Shown here one piece after another: positions 45,461 to 53,725 of a DNA stretch of 64,000 nt. The first letter of the stretch is position 1; each line of letters starts with the position of its first letter. The stretch lies in NCBI GenBank assembly GCA_958295945.1, contig OY282386.1, forward strand, positions 4,774,001-4,838,000, given 5' to 3'. The notes under the pieces were generated by a model, which saw nothing but the letters and a program-made list of their open reading frames with translations, was not told the origin of the DNA and did not search any database. A program made the position numbers and the translations under genes. The stretch is from Candidatus Poribacteria bacterium (lineage in GTDB: Bacteria; Poribacteria; WGA-4E; WGA-3G).

Positions 45461-45655
45461 TAAGAATTATTTTCACCTGAAGTATTATTTCATTACCAGA
45501 AACCGAATAAGACCACTCACCTCGTAGAAGCATACTTAGGTGCTGAAAGTTTATGGGGAGATGAAACAAGTACGTTCACTTGGGCGAAGACACCTTAACT
45601 TTTCTCACATCTTTACAGACAGGTAACCGACTCGGTTATCTGTCCTATTTTCTTT

Positions 45656-45760
45656 TATAGTGAATTATAAATATAAGTTGACACTTTCGTCCCATGGTAG
45701 GCGAGGTTTCCTAACCTCGCCTAAGGAATGTGTCCAAGGACTTCAATAATTTACCATAGT
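45656..45760. repeat. ~104-bp palindromic element, copy 3
   Basis: Same family; arms TATAGTGAATTATAAATATA and AATAATTTACCATAG. The gap 45461-46098 otherwise holds only a short frame (45523-45598) with no RBS. Confidence 0.8.
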
Positions 45761-46098
45761 TGGAAAGCCGCGCTAATCTGGATACTTCTGAAACTGCATT
45801 CTAATTGGAAAACAGGTGCCGCACACAACGTTACCGATACCGCACAGGGGATATTTTCAACCCTGTCCAAGAATACCGTAAGCACATTCGACTTTGAATT
45901 GGATTGATTGGATTTCAAGCTTTCCATCCAACATGAAAATGAAATGGTTCATGCCAAAAACTTTACACACCACTATTCAAAACAATTCATTCGCAACCAT
46001 TCACTGTATATGGTAAAGTACTGAGCGAAGTATATCTATGAAATTTAATCACACTATATACTTGATTGTAGATGACACAGAAATAGACGAGAGGACCT

Positions 46099-46812
46099 AT
46101 GGACAATTGTTGCCACGAAAAAGCAGATGAACTTGAAGAACTCCGAGAGAAACAATCCAAAACCTTGTGGATAGTCCTTGCCATCAACGGTGTTATGTTC
46201 TGTGTAGAAATGGTTGTTGGTATATTAGCAGGTTCAGTTGCTTTGCAGGCTGATTCTCTTGATATGATGAGCGATACTTTGGTCTATGGATTCAGTCTAT
46301 ACGCAATTGGAAAAAGCCACCGTTGGCGTGCTGGGTCTGCATTGCTCAAAGGGAGTATTATGGCAATCTTTGGTGTAGGTGTGTTGATCCAAAGCTGCTA
46401 TAAATTTCTTGATGGTGGAATTCCGGAGTCTAACTTCATGTTTGCCATGAGTTTAATCGCGCTGGCTGCAAATTTGAGTTGTTTGATATTATTGTCAAGG
46501 CACAAGTCAGATGATATAAATATGCGTTCAACATGGATATGCTCGCGAAACGACATCATTGCAAACTCAAGTGTCCTTGTCGCTGCTGCTCTCGTTGCAA
46601 TCACAAACTCAATGTTGCCAGATGTGATTGTAGGTCTGTTGATTACAGGTATCTTTATTAAGTCTGCTGTTTCAGTTTTAAGAGATTCGGTGAGAGAATT
46701 GCGTGAACCTGATCCTATGCCACCACCAGTATCTATTGTCAAGTTTGAACTTATTGATAAACTGTGCAGTGCGGGAATATGTCCAGCAAACGCATGCCAA
46801 TGTGAAACTTGA
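46099..46812 (+). CDS. Cation diffusion facilitator family metal transporter
   Basis: 237 residues, with an N-terminal CCHEKADE metal-ligand-rich stretch. Membrane helices: LWIVLAINGVMFCVEMVVGILAG, then ADSLDMMSD (metal-site pair D...D), SRNDIIANSSV (second pair), and LPDVIVGLLITGIFI. The C-terminal cytoplasmic domain is absent and is replaced by CSAGICPANACQCET, rich in Cys. It would export a divalent metal using the proton gradient. Two selenocysteine metal-binding proteins lie 1.4-3 kb away on the other strand, so this may be a metal-handling locus. Confidence 0.82.
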   Translation: MDNCCHEKADELEELREKQSKTLWIVLAINGVMFCVEMVVGILAGSVALQADSLDMMSDTLVYGFSLYAIGKSHRWRAGSALLKGSIMAIFGVGVLIQSCYKFLDGGIPESNFMFAMSLIALAANLSCLILLSRHKSDDINMRSTWICSRNDIIANSSVLVAAALVAITNSMLPDVIVGLLITGIFIKSAVSVLRDSVRELREPDPMPPPVSIVKFELIDKLCSAGICPANACQCET

Positions 46813-46816
46813 AAAC

Positions 46817-48028
46817 TTATTCTGATACCAAACCTAAATCAGATGAAATTGCCTTATCCCAATCCGCTGTAAATTCCCACCAATTTGACATAACTCTATT
46901 CTTATACCTTATACCGTTGTTATGTCCAGGCATATTCTGCATCCAGTAGATATACCACTTAGACTCTATCAGTTGTTGTCCCTTATCATCGTCTTTGTCG
47001 GGAAATGCATACTTCAGTTTGCCGTAAGTATCTACATTGACAAGTGTTTTCTTCCCACTACTATCCGGTGTCCAATCTTCAATATCACTTTCAACTAAGG
47101 TCATCGTTTCAGTATAGTCATAATGTTTGGTCGTATTCGGTGGCATGTGCGTCCATCCAGCACGACCAGTAATGAAGTTACCCTCTTCGTCCTGACCAAC
47201 AAATCTCTTCCAAAATAGGTCTGTATTACCGAATTGCAGTTGATTGACATGGCTCAATATCGCTTCCAACTGATGTCCATGATTGTGTACCGCTTCTGCA
47301 TGACTTCTTCTGAAGTTCTGTCCATAAACTGTATATGTTGACTTATAGATTGGTAAATCTGTGTTATCTCGATTACTATTGGAAATATCTCCCGTCAACG
47401 GACTTGACATGTTGGATTCCCACCAGCTTCTGAAATCCTCTGCTTTATGAATATTCGGATCATAACACGGAAAATCAGATGTCACACCACCCATCCACAT
47501 CCATATTTCCTTGACACCTAAATCGTTAACATAATGCTCCATGTTGAAACGTTCAAATATCTTGTGGTAATCCGGAGAATACAGCGGCGTGCCATCCGCT
47601 AAATGTTGACTGACAGGACCCTGTGGAGTCTGCTCATAAACAGTTATATATTTCACAACGCGATAACCGATAGAAGGCACTGCCATTGAGTCTTTATACC
47701 CTCTAAATCTGGTGCCTTCTTCAAGCATAAACTTAACCCGTTTATCAAACAGATCTATCCTTGTTTTGAGTTCTTCAAGACTTATTTCACCTAAATCCCA
47801 AAAGTCAGGTGCTTTTGAAATATCCAGATTGATACCATCAGTTGTAGGCAGAAACCTCATAATTACAACAGGTATTTCATTGAGATGTCCTGCTGCAGGA
47901 GTTGTTAAATATGGGTCAATTTTCTCATAGACTGGCGACATTTCTTCTGCAAATACTTGTCTGGATTGCGTTAACATAACGATGAACACAACTCCTAATA
48001 TAAGTGTTTTGATTTTATATATTGTCAT
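46817..48028 (-). CDS. Secreted protein of unknown function
   Basis: 403 residues with a signal peptide cleaved near RQVFA. The mature protein has no repeats; landmarks include EIWMWMGGVTSDFPCYDPN, HAEAVHNHGHQLEAILSHV and NFITGRAGWTHMPPNTTKHYDY in parts. The His/Trp-rich segments suggest a metal or carbohydrate site, but I do not recognise the family. It is convergent with the CDF gene (stops 5 nt apart). Confidence 0.6.
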   Translation of the reverse strand: MTIYKIKTLILGVVFIVMLTQSRQVFAEEMSPVYEKIDPYLTTPAAGHLNEIPVVIMRFLPTTDGINLDISKAPDFWDLGEISLEELKTRIDLFDKRVKFMLEEGTRFRGYKDSMAVPSIGYRVVKYITVYEQTPQGPVSQHLADGTPLYSPDYHKIFERFNMEHYVNDLGVKEIWMWMGGVTSDFPCYDPNIHKAEDFRSWWESNMSSPLTGDISNSNRDNTDLPIYKSTYTVYGQNFRRSHAEAVHNHGHQLEAILSHVNQLQFGNTDLFWKRFVGQDEEGNFITGRAGWTHMPPNTTKHYDYTETMTLVESDIEDWTPDSSGKKTLVNVDTYGKLKYAFPDKDDDKGQQLIESKWYIYWMQNMPGHNNGIRYKNRVMSNWWEFTADWDKAISSDLGLVSE

Positions 48029-48084
48029 AAAATATAAAAAGAAACCCCATGGCTGTGAGGCACATGAGGGTATTCTCTGGTGAA

Positions 48085-48181
48085 ACCAGAAAATAAAAAG
48101 ACAACTCCCTGCTTCGGTAGGCGAGGTTTCCTAACCTCGCCAAGGCAGTGTGTCTAATGAATTCTAAGGTTTATTACCATA
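48085..48181. repeat. Partial palindromic element, copy 6
   Basis: Contains GGTAGGCGAGGTTTCCTAACC and AGTGTGTCTAATGAATTC and a TTTATTACCATA end, but its left arm is diverged. Confidence 0.6.
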
Positions 48182-48249
48182 TTTCATGGAATTTAACCAC
48201 ATATCATGGATATAGATAGTGTTACATAATATCTATATCCAACTCTGAT

Positions 48250-48606
48250 TTATTCCTCAGCTGAAGCAATAACAGAAGCAGTAAAACGCGGTTTTCCATC
48301 CATTTCTTCTATTGCAGCAACAGCATCTGTTAATGCAGTAGTATCCACTTTACCTTTCTCAACCTTCACAACGGCTTTTTCATCAGCTTGTGAAACAGTA
48401 ACGACTTCCGTAACTCCTGAAACTTTTGCAAGTGCAGACTGCACTTTGGAAACACAAGAGCCTCAAGCCAGACCCGTTACGGCTAAACTGATTTCTTCAA
48501 CAACAACATCGGCGGTTTGATCTTCTGCTGTGTCCTCTTTCTGCTGATTTGCACAACCAAAAGCAACAAGCATCAAAACCACGATAAAAAACGATTTCTT
48601 TAACAT
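48250..48606 (-). CDS. Selenocysteine-containing heavy-metal-associated lipoprotein 1
   Basis: 118 residues including one UGA-encoded residue. It starts at ATG 48606 (RBS GAGGA) with a lipobox VAFGC. Then a linker (QQKEDTAEDQTADVVVEE) and one heavy-metal-associated (HMA) domain: ISLAVTGLAUGSCVSKVQSALAKVSGVTEVV in parts. The UGA (48465-48463) falls exactly where HMA domains have the first Cys of GMxCxxC. The frame then continues 71 codons to TAA with family-like sequence, ending PRFTASVIASAEE. A SECIS-like hairpin is 24 nt downstream. Without readthrough it would be a ~47-residue fragment. Confidence 0.85.
48430..48446 (-). promoter_or_regulatory. SECIS-like hairpin of HMA selenoprotein 1
   Basis: Perfect inverted arms AAGTGCA / TGCACTT with GTC in the loop, 24 nt after UGA, within the usual bacterial SECIS distance. 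The loop starts with G, followed by U. The same GTGCAGTCTGCAC core appears in the second selenoprotein. Confidence 0.72.
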
Positions 48607-48770
48607 TCTTATATGTCCTCATAATATAAGATAGATTATAAACATAATTAAGGATACTTATTAGGTTTATAATCTATCTCAATCAATTTGCCTCAATCAT
48701 CTTACGACAATCAAGCAATATATGTAAAAAGTATCAGATGAAGGACGGTTTAACTCGTCCTACAAGACTT

Positions 48771-49157
48771 TTAATTGGCAATAGATGCGGTAAAGCGAGC
48801 ATCGGCATCATCAATTGCTTTGATGATGGTATCGTTTGTAACTTTGCCCTTTTCCACCTTAACAACGACCAATTTTGTTTCTCTGGAAACACTGATGATC
48901 TCTTCTACACCCGTGACCTTCTTTAGTGCAGACTGCACTATGGCGGGACACGAACCTCATGTCATGCCCTCCACCTGAAAAGTCACTTCCTGATACATAG
49001 GTTTTTCTGCTGTTTTTTCCGTGGTTTTTTCCATCGGTGTTTCACCAGCTGCCATTTCGGTCTCTTCAGTCATTTCTGCTTCTTGACCCATCATAGCACA
49101 ACCTGTCAGGAGTGCAAAGGTAACGAGAGTAATCAGCGCAAATTTCGCGATATACAT
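48771..49157 (-). CDS. Selenocysteine-containing heavy-metal-associated lipoprotein 2
   Basis: 128 residues including one UGA-encoded residue. Lipobox LLTGC, linker rich in E/T (EAEMTEETEMAAGETPMEK), then an HMA domain VTFQVEGMTUGSCPAIVQSALKK, in parts, to a TAA at 48773-48771 with ARFTASIAN near the end. UGA (48959-48957) is exactly the first Cys of GMTCxxC; U-G-S-C is preserved. The downstream 62 codons are clean. It is a tandem paralogue of the gene at 48250 (164 nt apart, same strand), probably co-transcribed. Likely role: binding or delivery of a soft metal such as mercury or copper at the envelope. Confidence 0.88.
48924..48940 (-). promoter_or_regulatory. SECIS-like hairpin of HMA selenoprotein 2
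   Basis: Perfect TAGTGCA / TGCACTA arms with GTC loop, 24 nt after the UGA. Identical spacing and core to the first HMA gene. Confidence 0.75.
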
Positions 49158-49431
49158 CGTTATACCTCCTTTGTTATTTACACAACTATAGTATCATATT
49201 GAAATATATATTGTCAAGTTAATTATTTGGATAACAGAATAAGAGTTTGACTCGGTGAAAAACAAAGATAAAAGACGACTTAATACTTGGAGTGGATCTT
49301 AGAACCATCAAACACCTATCCTGGAAATCCTTGAATCCTGCAAATCCTGGTTCAAACAGAATCATAATTCAGAGAAATTAAACAATTTTCAACAAATTCA
49401 CAAAAAAATATGATTTCTTTTACAATTTGAC

Positions 49432-49460
49432 TTGACAATCACATCTACACTCAGTATAAT
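49432..49460 (+). promoter_or_regulatory. Consensus sigma70 promoter
   Basis: Perfect TTGACA, 17 bp, perfect TATAAT. An ATG is 6 nt downstream, so a leaderless or very short-leader transcript, or a noncoding transcript, would start near 49467. Confidence 0.8.
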
Positions 49461-49466
49461 TAACAT

Positions 49467-49610
49467 ATGTTTAGAATGCAAACCCAAATTTGCTACGCAA
49501 GTTCAGAAACTCATGAGGCGGTACAGTTCCCTAAAGAAGTGACAACACGGGAACACAACTTTATACTATTTCTATATAAAGACCTCTCATTATCAAAAAG
49601 GTGTTTATAG
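49467..49610 (+). CDS. Small ORF of 47 codons under a consensus promoter (doubtful)
   Basis: ATG 49467 to TAG 49610, no RBS, product MFRMQTQICYASSETHEAVQ... with no recognisable family. It would be leaderless. A GTTCCC / GGGAAC inverted pair lies inside, so a small RNA is an alternative. Confidence that it is a protein gene is low. Bases 49158-49431 hold only a ~60-bp short repeat (49300-49370) shared with 49828-49895. Confidence 0.3.
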   Translation: MFRMQTQICYASSETHEAVQFPKEVTTREHNFILFLYKDLSLSKRCL

Positions 49611-49629
49611 TCGCGCAATTCATTGCACC

Positions 49630-49750
49630 TCACATTGTGGGAGCGGTTTACAACCACGATACACAGTGTTGGAAGGGTCTAAAACCGCAATACCTCACTT
49701 CGTTGGAGTGGTTTAAAACCACGATACACAGTGTTGCAGAGGTTCTAACC
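49630..49750. repeat. Tandem GTGGTTTACAACCAC hairpin repeats
   Basis: Three to four units of the same family as 43119-43205, here alternately GAGCGGTTTACAACCACGAT, GGTCTAAAACCGCAAT, GAGTGGTTTAAAACCACGAT and a degenerate one, spaced by CACAGTGTTG-type linkers. Confidence 0.8.
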
Positions 49751-49899
49751 CCATATTATAGGTCTTGACTCAAATCATCAGCGATACAAACCCTTACAAC
49801 ATCGGAGCAGCTTATCTTAACAATGGCACTTAGAAACGTCAGACTCATAATCCTGTAAATCTATAAATCCTGTCCATCCTGGTTCAGACAAGAAAAAAC

Positions 49900-50130
49900 T
49901 ATTGACTTATCGGTTAACACTTATGTTGACAAAATACGACAATAGAATAATATTTATCAAGACACCAAAAAACTATATCAGAAAACGTACCGTTTAAAAA
50001 ATTTAAAATTCACACAAACATTACTAACAAACCTATACGCAGACTGGAGTCACAGCACCGCACTAAAATCGTACCGTAACACGAAAAAAACATACAATTC
50101 GGTACGGTTTAAAAAAAGAAAAATCAAGTG
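49900..50130 (+). repeat. Degenerate copy C of the promoter/short-ORF unit
   Basis: Contains GTACCGTTTAAAAAATTTAA, CCTATACGCAGACTGGAGTC, TCGTACCGTAAC and TCGGTACGGTTTAAAAAAA, in the same order as 42641-42930, but the promoter is weakened. No convincing gene in 49751-50155. Confidence 0.6.
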
Positions 50131-50155
50131 AGTTTAATGTGGATTCTAAGCAAAA

Positions 50156-50259
50156 TATAGTAAATTATAAATATAAGTTGACACTTTTCGTCACATGGTA
50201 GGCGAGGTTTCCTAACCTCGCCGATGCAGAGTGTTCAAGTCCTTTCAAAATCTACTATA
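50156..50259. repeat. ~104-bp palindromic element, copy 4
   Basis: TATAGTAAATTATAAATATA to CTACTATA; nearly identical to the copy at 42940, suggesting recent copying. Abuts the C unit as copy 2 abuts unit A, so the two repeats tend to travel together. Confidence 0.9.
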
Positions 50260-50278
50260 ATTCAACTCACAGATGAAT

Positions 50279-51076
50279 TCATTCCAATATCTGACTTAAT
50301 GAAAGCAGCGAATTTTCAACTCTTTTTCTATTGGAATGTTCTCGATGAGAATCAAGGAAGGGAAAGATCTTTTGAAGTCGTAGGAGTTGTTTTTGCAAAG
50401 CTGCTGCCCTTTCAAATTGCAGTAACGCCGATGCTGAATTTCGTTTAGCAACTAAATTCTCCTGAACTTTTACATAGTTGCCATCAAGTAAATGGATGAT
50501 ATTCATTATCATATCACTATAGAGTTCACGCGTGATGAGTGCAGCACAAGGAGCAAAGCATCGCTTCATATCATATTGTAGACATGCACGGTATCCTTCT
50601 TGAGGCGTGATAATACCTTGACAAGTGCGAACCATAAATATTCGTTGTAACACATCTATTGCTTCATCAGTCCATCTACGACTCGAAAGTGGTCCGAAGT
50701 ATCTTGCCTTATCATTATATTTCTCTTCTACTCTTTCAAGGAGTGGAAAATCTTCTGCAATATTGATACGAATGTAACATGTCTGCATACCGTATTTCAA
50801 CGCAGAATTATAGGTGGGTTGATGTTCTTTGATAAGACGTGATTCAAGAAACAGTGCTTCCTGTTCCGATTGGCACACATGGTAATCTACTGACGCTGTC
50901 CATCTGATTAATCGTTTGATCTTTGAACGACGTTTCTTGACATTATGGACATAAGAACGAACACGTTTGCGTAGACATTTTGCTTTGCCTATGTACAAGA
51001 TTTTACCTGATGCACCATAGAAAAAGTAGACACCCGGATCCGTTGGGATTTCTTGGACCATATCTTTCGTTAGCAT
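50279..51076 (-). CDS. UvrC N-terminal-like GIY-YIG endonuclease (Cho-like)
   Basis: 265 residues. GIY-YIG domain GVYFFYGASGKILYIGKAKCLRKRV (in parts) with the family Y...Y, R and E residues; a mid-region FLESRLIKEHQPTYN; and a C-terminal UVR-like FERAAALQKQL. The C-terminal RNase H-like endonuclease half of full UvrC (~600 residues) is missing, so this resembles Cho (3' incision). It probably nicks 3' of a lesion in repair. It stands alone between repeats. Confidence 0.82.
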   Translation of the reverse strand: MLTKDMVQEIPTDPGVYFFYGASGKILYIGKAKCLRKRVRSYVHNVKKRRSKIKRLIRWTASVDYHVCQSEQEALFLESRLIKEHQPTYNSALKYGMQTCYIRINIAEDFPLLERVEEKYNDKARYFGPLSSRRWTDEAIDVLQRIFMVRTCQGIITPQEGYRACLQYDMKRCFAPCAALITRELYSDMIMNIIHLLDGNYVKVQENLVAKRNSASALLQFERAAALQKQLLRLQKIFPFLDSHREHSNRKRVENSLLSLSQILE

Positions 51077-51162
51077 ATTTGTGTTTTCTGTTTAAATAGT
51101 GAAGGATTACTGAAAATGACGATCCTAGTGTGTAAAGTATATGGTATAAATACTACACATCA

Positions 51163-51197
51163 CTTGTTGGAGTGGTTTTCAACCACGATTTATCAAG
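51163..51197. repeat. Single copy of the GTGGTTTTCAACCAC hairpin repeat
   Basis: TTGGAGTGGTTTTCAACCAC followed by GATT. The region 51077-51547 is AT-rich with no gene. Confidence 0.7.
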
Positions 51198-51547
51198 ATT
51201 AAAAGTTGCTCTACAAAATGAAAATGACATGGTTCACACAAGAAAATCTACACAATATGGCGATCTTATTCCTCTTGACTCTGAGAAATATTTTTGCTAA
51301 TTTGTTGTAACGAAATATCGCGAAATTGAGAAGTTGAAATGTCAATAAACAGGCAATATTACTTTCCCGTTCTTAACACACTACAACCCCTTTCACAGTA
51401 TAGTTTCTCCGCTATCAACCATGCTTTTAAAATGACTACGTATAATTAATAGGTTTGGTTACAAAAGAACTGAATATTTTACAACTTTTTTGATTTTTAA
51501 TGGAAATTGAGCTAAAAATGGTTTCATTTTGCTGAAGGAATGATTAT

Positions 51548-52405
51548 ATGAAAATATGGGAACCGACCATAGAGGAAAAAGAAAAATACGAAAATGATGG
51601 ATATTTCATCCTTCGCAATGTCATTTCACGAGACATTACAGCCGAACTACGGGGTGTAATCCGTAATGTAATTATGCTTCCTGAACCCGGTAAGTTTGTT
51701 GACATTGACCCGATGGATCCGATGGTTGATTCTCCACAAGGAAAAATTGCACGTTACCGAAAACTTGCAAATTTCTGTGTTCAATCCCCACTGATTTGGT
51801 TCAATATTTATGCAGGAGAGAAACTGCTCAACATAGCACGGCATTTTCTTGGGGACGACATCATAATGAAATATAACAGTTGTTTCCTAAAACCTGCACG
51901 CACTGGCAGTGCAACACCTTGGCATCAAGACAATGGACTATGGCGTGATGGGGAAACAGAACCTTTTAATTTTTGGATACCACTTGAACCGGCAACCAAA
52001 GAAAATGGATGCATGCAGTTTATTCCCGGTAGCCACAAAACTGAGATAATAGAACACGTCCGATATCCTGAAAGTATACACGGTGAACTCCCCCGTGAGG
52101 ATGTGAAGAAGATGCTGGAAAAAAATAGTGTACATCATATTGAATTGGAAGCGGGAGATGTCGTCTTTTGGCACAGTAGTATGTGGCACTATAGTCCGCC
52201 AAATAAGAGTGACAAAAGCCGCATTGCAATTGCAGGTGTATGGACAAATCCTCATATTATTGAAAACAGTAGACATTACTGGCAGAACTTACGTTGGGTG
52301 ATGAAAAAGGGTAAAGTGTGCACACAATTTCCACCTGAAACTGTCAAGTTTGAGAACGAAAACACCGATCCATCAGAACCATTTCGAATTGCTAAGGAAT
52401 ATTAG
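51548..52405 (+). CDS. Phytanoyl-CoA dioxygenase (PhyH) family protein
   Basis: 285 residues. Fe(II)/2-oxoglutarate-type double-stranded beta-helix with H-x-D in TPWHQDNGLW (~125), a distal His in DVVFWHSSMWHYS and Arg in KSRIAIAG. These residues bind iron and 2-oxoglutarate. The hydroxylated substrate is unknown. The stop is followed immediately by the ATG of a sulfatase, so they are co-transcribed and probably act on the same compound class. RBS AAGGAA. Confidence 0.87.
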   Translation: MKIWEPTIEEKEKYENDGYFILRNVISRDITAELRGVIRNVIMLPEPGKFVDIDPMDPMVDSPQGKIARYRKLANFCVQSPLIWFNIYAGEKLLNIARHFLGDDIIMKYNSCFLKPARTGSATPWHQDNGLWRDGETEPFNFWIPLEPATKENGCMQFIPGSHKTEIIEHVRYPESIHGELPREDVKKMLEKNSVHHIELEAGDVVFWHSSMWHYSPPNKSDKSRIAIAGVWTNPHIIENSRHYWQNLRWVMKKGKVCTQFPPETVKFENENTDPSEPFRIAKEY

Positions 52406-53725
52406 ATGCAAAAACCCAACATCGTTATATACTTATCCGATGATCATGGGGCGGAATACCTCGGTTGCTACGGAAACACGGATATCCAAACACCAAATTT
52501 AAACCGTATTGCTGACGATGGGATACGTTTTACACATGCATTCACACCAACACCGACCTGTGCTCCTTCTCGCTCAACATTATACACAGGTCTTTATCCC
52601 GCACGACACGGGGCAATGGGGAATCACACAGAATGTCATTCACATCTTGATACATTGCCGAAACTGCTTAGGGAACTTGATTACCGTGTAGCCATCGCTG
52701 GAAAAACGCATGTCAAACCAGAAAAACTTTTTGACTTTGAATATATTGGTGGATTTCTCCCCAAACGTGAAGAACACCGTAGGAAATATCGTGCTGAAGG
52801 TCTTGATACTGCTCCAATAGATAACTTCCTTTCTTCACATCGTAAGGAAAATCCAAATCAACCGATCTGTCTCATTCTTGGTGATAGTAACCCGCATGTA
52901 ACTTGGGAGCCGAACAAAATATACAATCCAGACACATTGAGTCTACCCCCAAACATCGCTGATACGCCAATCACACGAAAGGCACTTGCAAACTACTATC
53001 AGGACATTACGACGATGGACTACCGTATCGGTGAAGTTGACGAAATGTTGGAGACTTATGGCTATACAGACAACACACTGTTCATTTACACAACCGACCA
53101 CGGTTCTGAGTGGCCTCATTGTAAGTGGACGTTGTATGATACCGGTATCCGTCTACCGTTCATTGCAAGATGGCACGGCGAAATACCTACAGCAATCGTT
53201 ACAGATGCGATGATTTCACATGTTGACTTATTACCAACGCTTATAGACATCGCTGGTGGCGAACCATCAGCGGAAATGGATGGTAGAAACTACAGAAATG
53301 TTTTGTGTGGACAGCAAAAGACATTCCGTGATAAAATATATGGAACGCACACACGCGATGGAAACATGAATGTCTTTCCGCAAAGGTGTGTCCGTGATAG
53401 TCAATACAAATATATATTGAATCTAAATCCTGAAAACAGATGGACAACCCATTTCACTGAGGTGGAAGGGATACCTGAAAGCCATGCTGAGGTATGGAAC
53501 AGTTGGTTAGAAAAGGCAAAAAGTGATCCAAAAACTGCTGAACTTGTTTATCTAACACAACATCACCCAGTTGAGGAACTGTATGATGTCTATGCAGATC
53601 CTTACGAATTCAATAATATAGCATTTGAGGAAGCATCGCATCCCATTCTTGAAGAAATGCGTGCTGATGTTCAAAAATGGATGCAATCACAAGGAGATGA
53701 AGGAAAACCTGAAAATGAACAATAA
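52406..53725 (+). CDS. Sulfatase (formylglycine type)
   Basis: 439 residues. N-terminal metal site YLSDDHGAEYLG, modification motif CAPSR at residues 52-56, and YTTDHGSEWPH. No signal peptide, as in the two other sulfatases here. It starts at the first base after the PhyH stop and its 3' end overlaps the selenoperoxiredoxin gene (53715-53725), so a three-gene operon is likely. Substrate unknown. Confidence 0.92.
   Translation: MQKPNIVIYLSDDHGAEYLGCYGNTDIQTPNLNRIADDGIRFTHAFTPTPTCAPSRSTLYTGLYPARHGAMGNHTECHSHLDTLPKLLRELDYRVAIAGKTHVKPEKLFDFEYIGGFLPKREEHRRKYRAEGLDTAPIDNFLSSHRKENPNQPICLILGDSNPHVTWEPNKIYNPDTLSLPPNIADTPITRKALANYYQDITTMDYRIGEVDEMLETYGYTDNTLFIYTTDHGSEWPHCKWTLYDTGIRLPFIARWHGEIPTAIVTDAMISHVDLLPTLIDIAGGEPSAEMDGRNYRNVLCGQQKTFRDKIYGTHTRDGNMNVFPQRCVRDSQYKYILNLNPENRWTTHFTEVEGIPESHAEVWNSWLEKAKSDPKTAELVYLTQHHPVEELYDVYADPYEFNNIAFEEASHPILEEMRADVQKWMQSQGDEGKPENEQ

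Noticed and set aside
45523-45598. Short frame ending LWGDETSTFTWAKTP
   Set aside because: It faintly recalls the WG-K tail but has no start or RBS and no upstream domain, so it is only a possible remnant.
48250-48606. Plain pseudogene caused by an in-frame stop in an HMA gene
   Set aside because: The stop is specifically TGA at the Cys site, occurs in two tandem paralogues at the same position, and each is followed by a perfect hairpin at the same distance.
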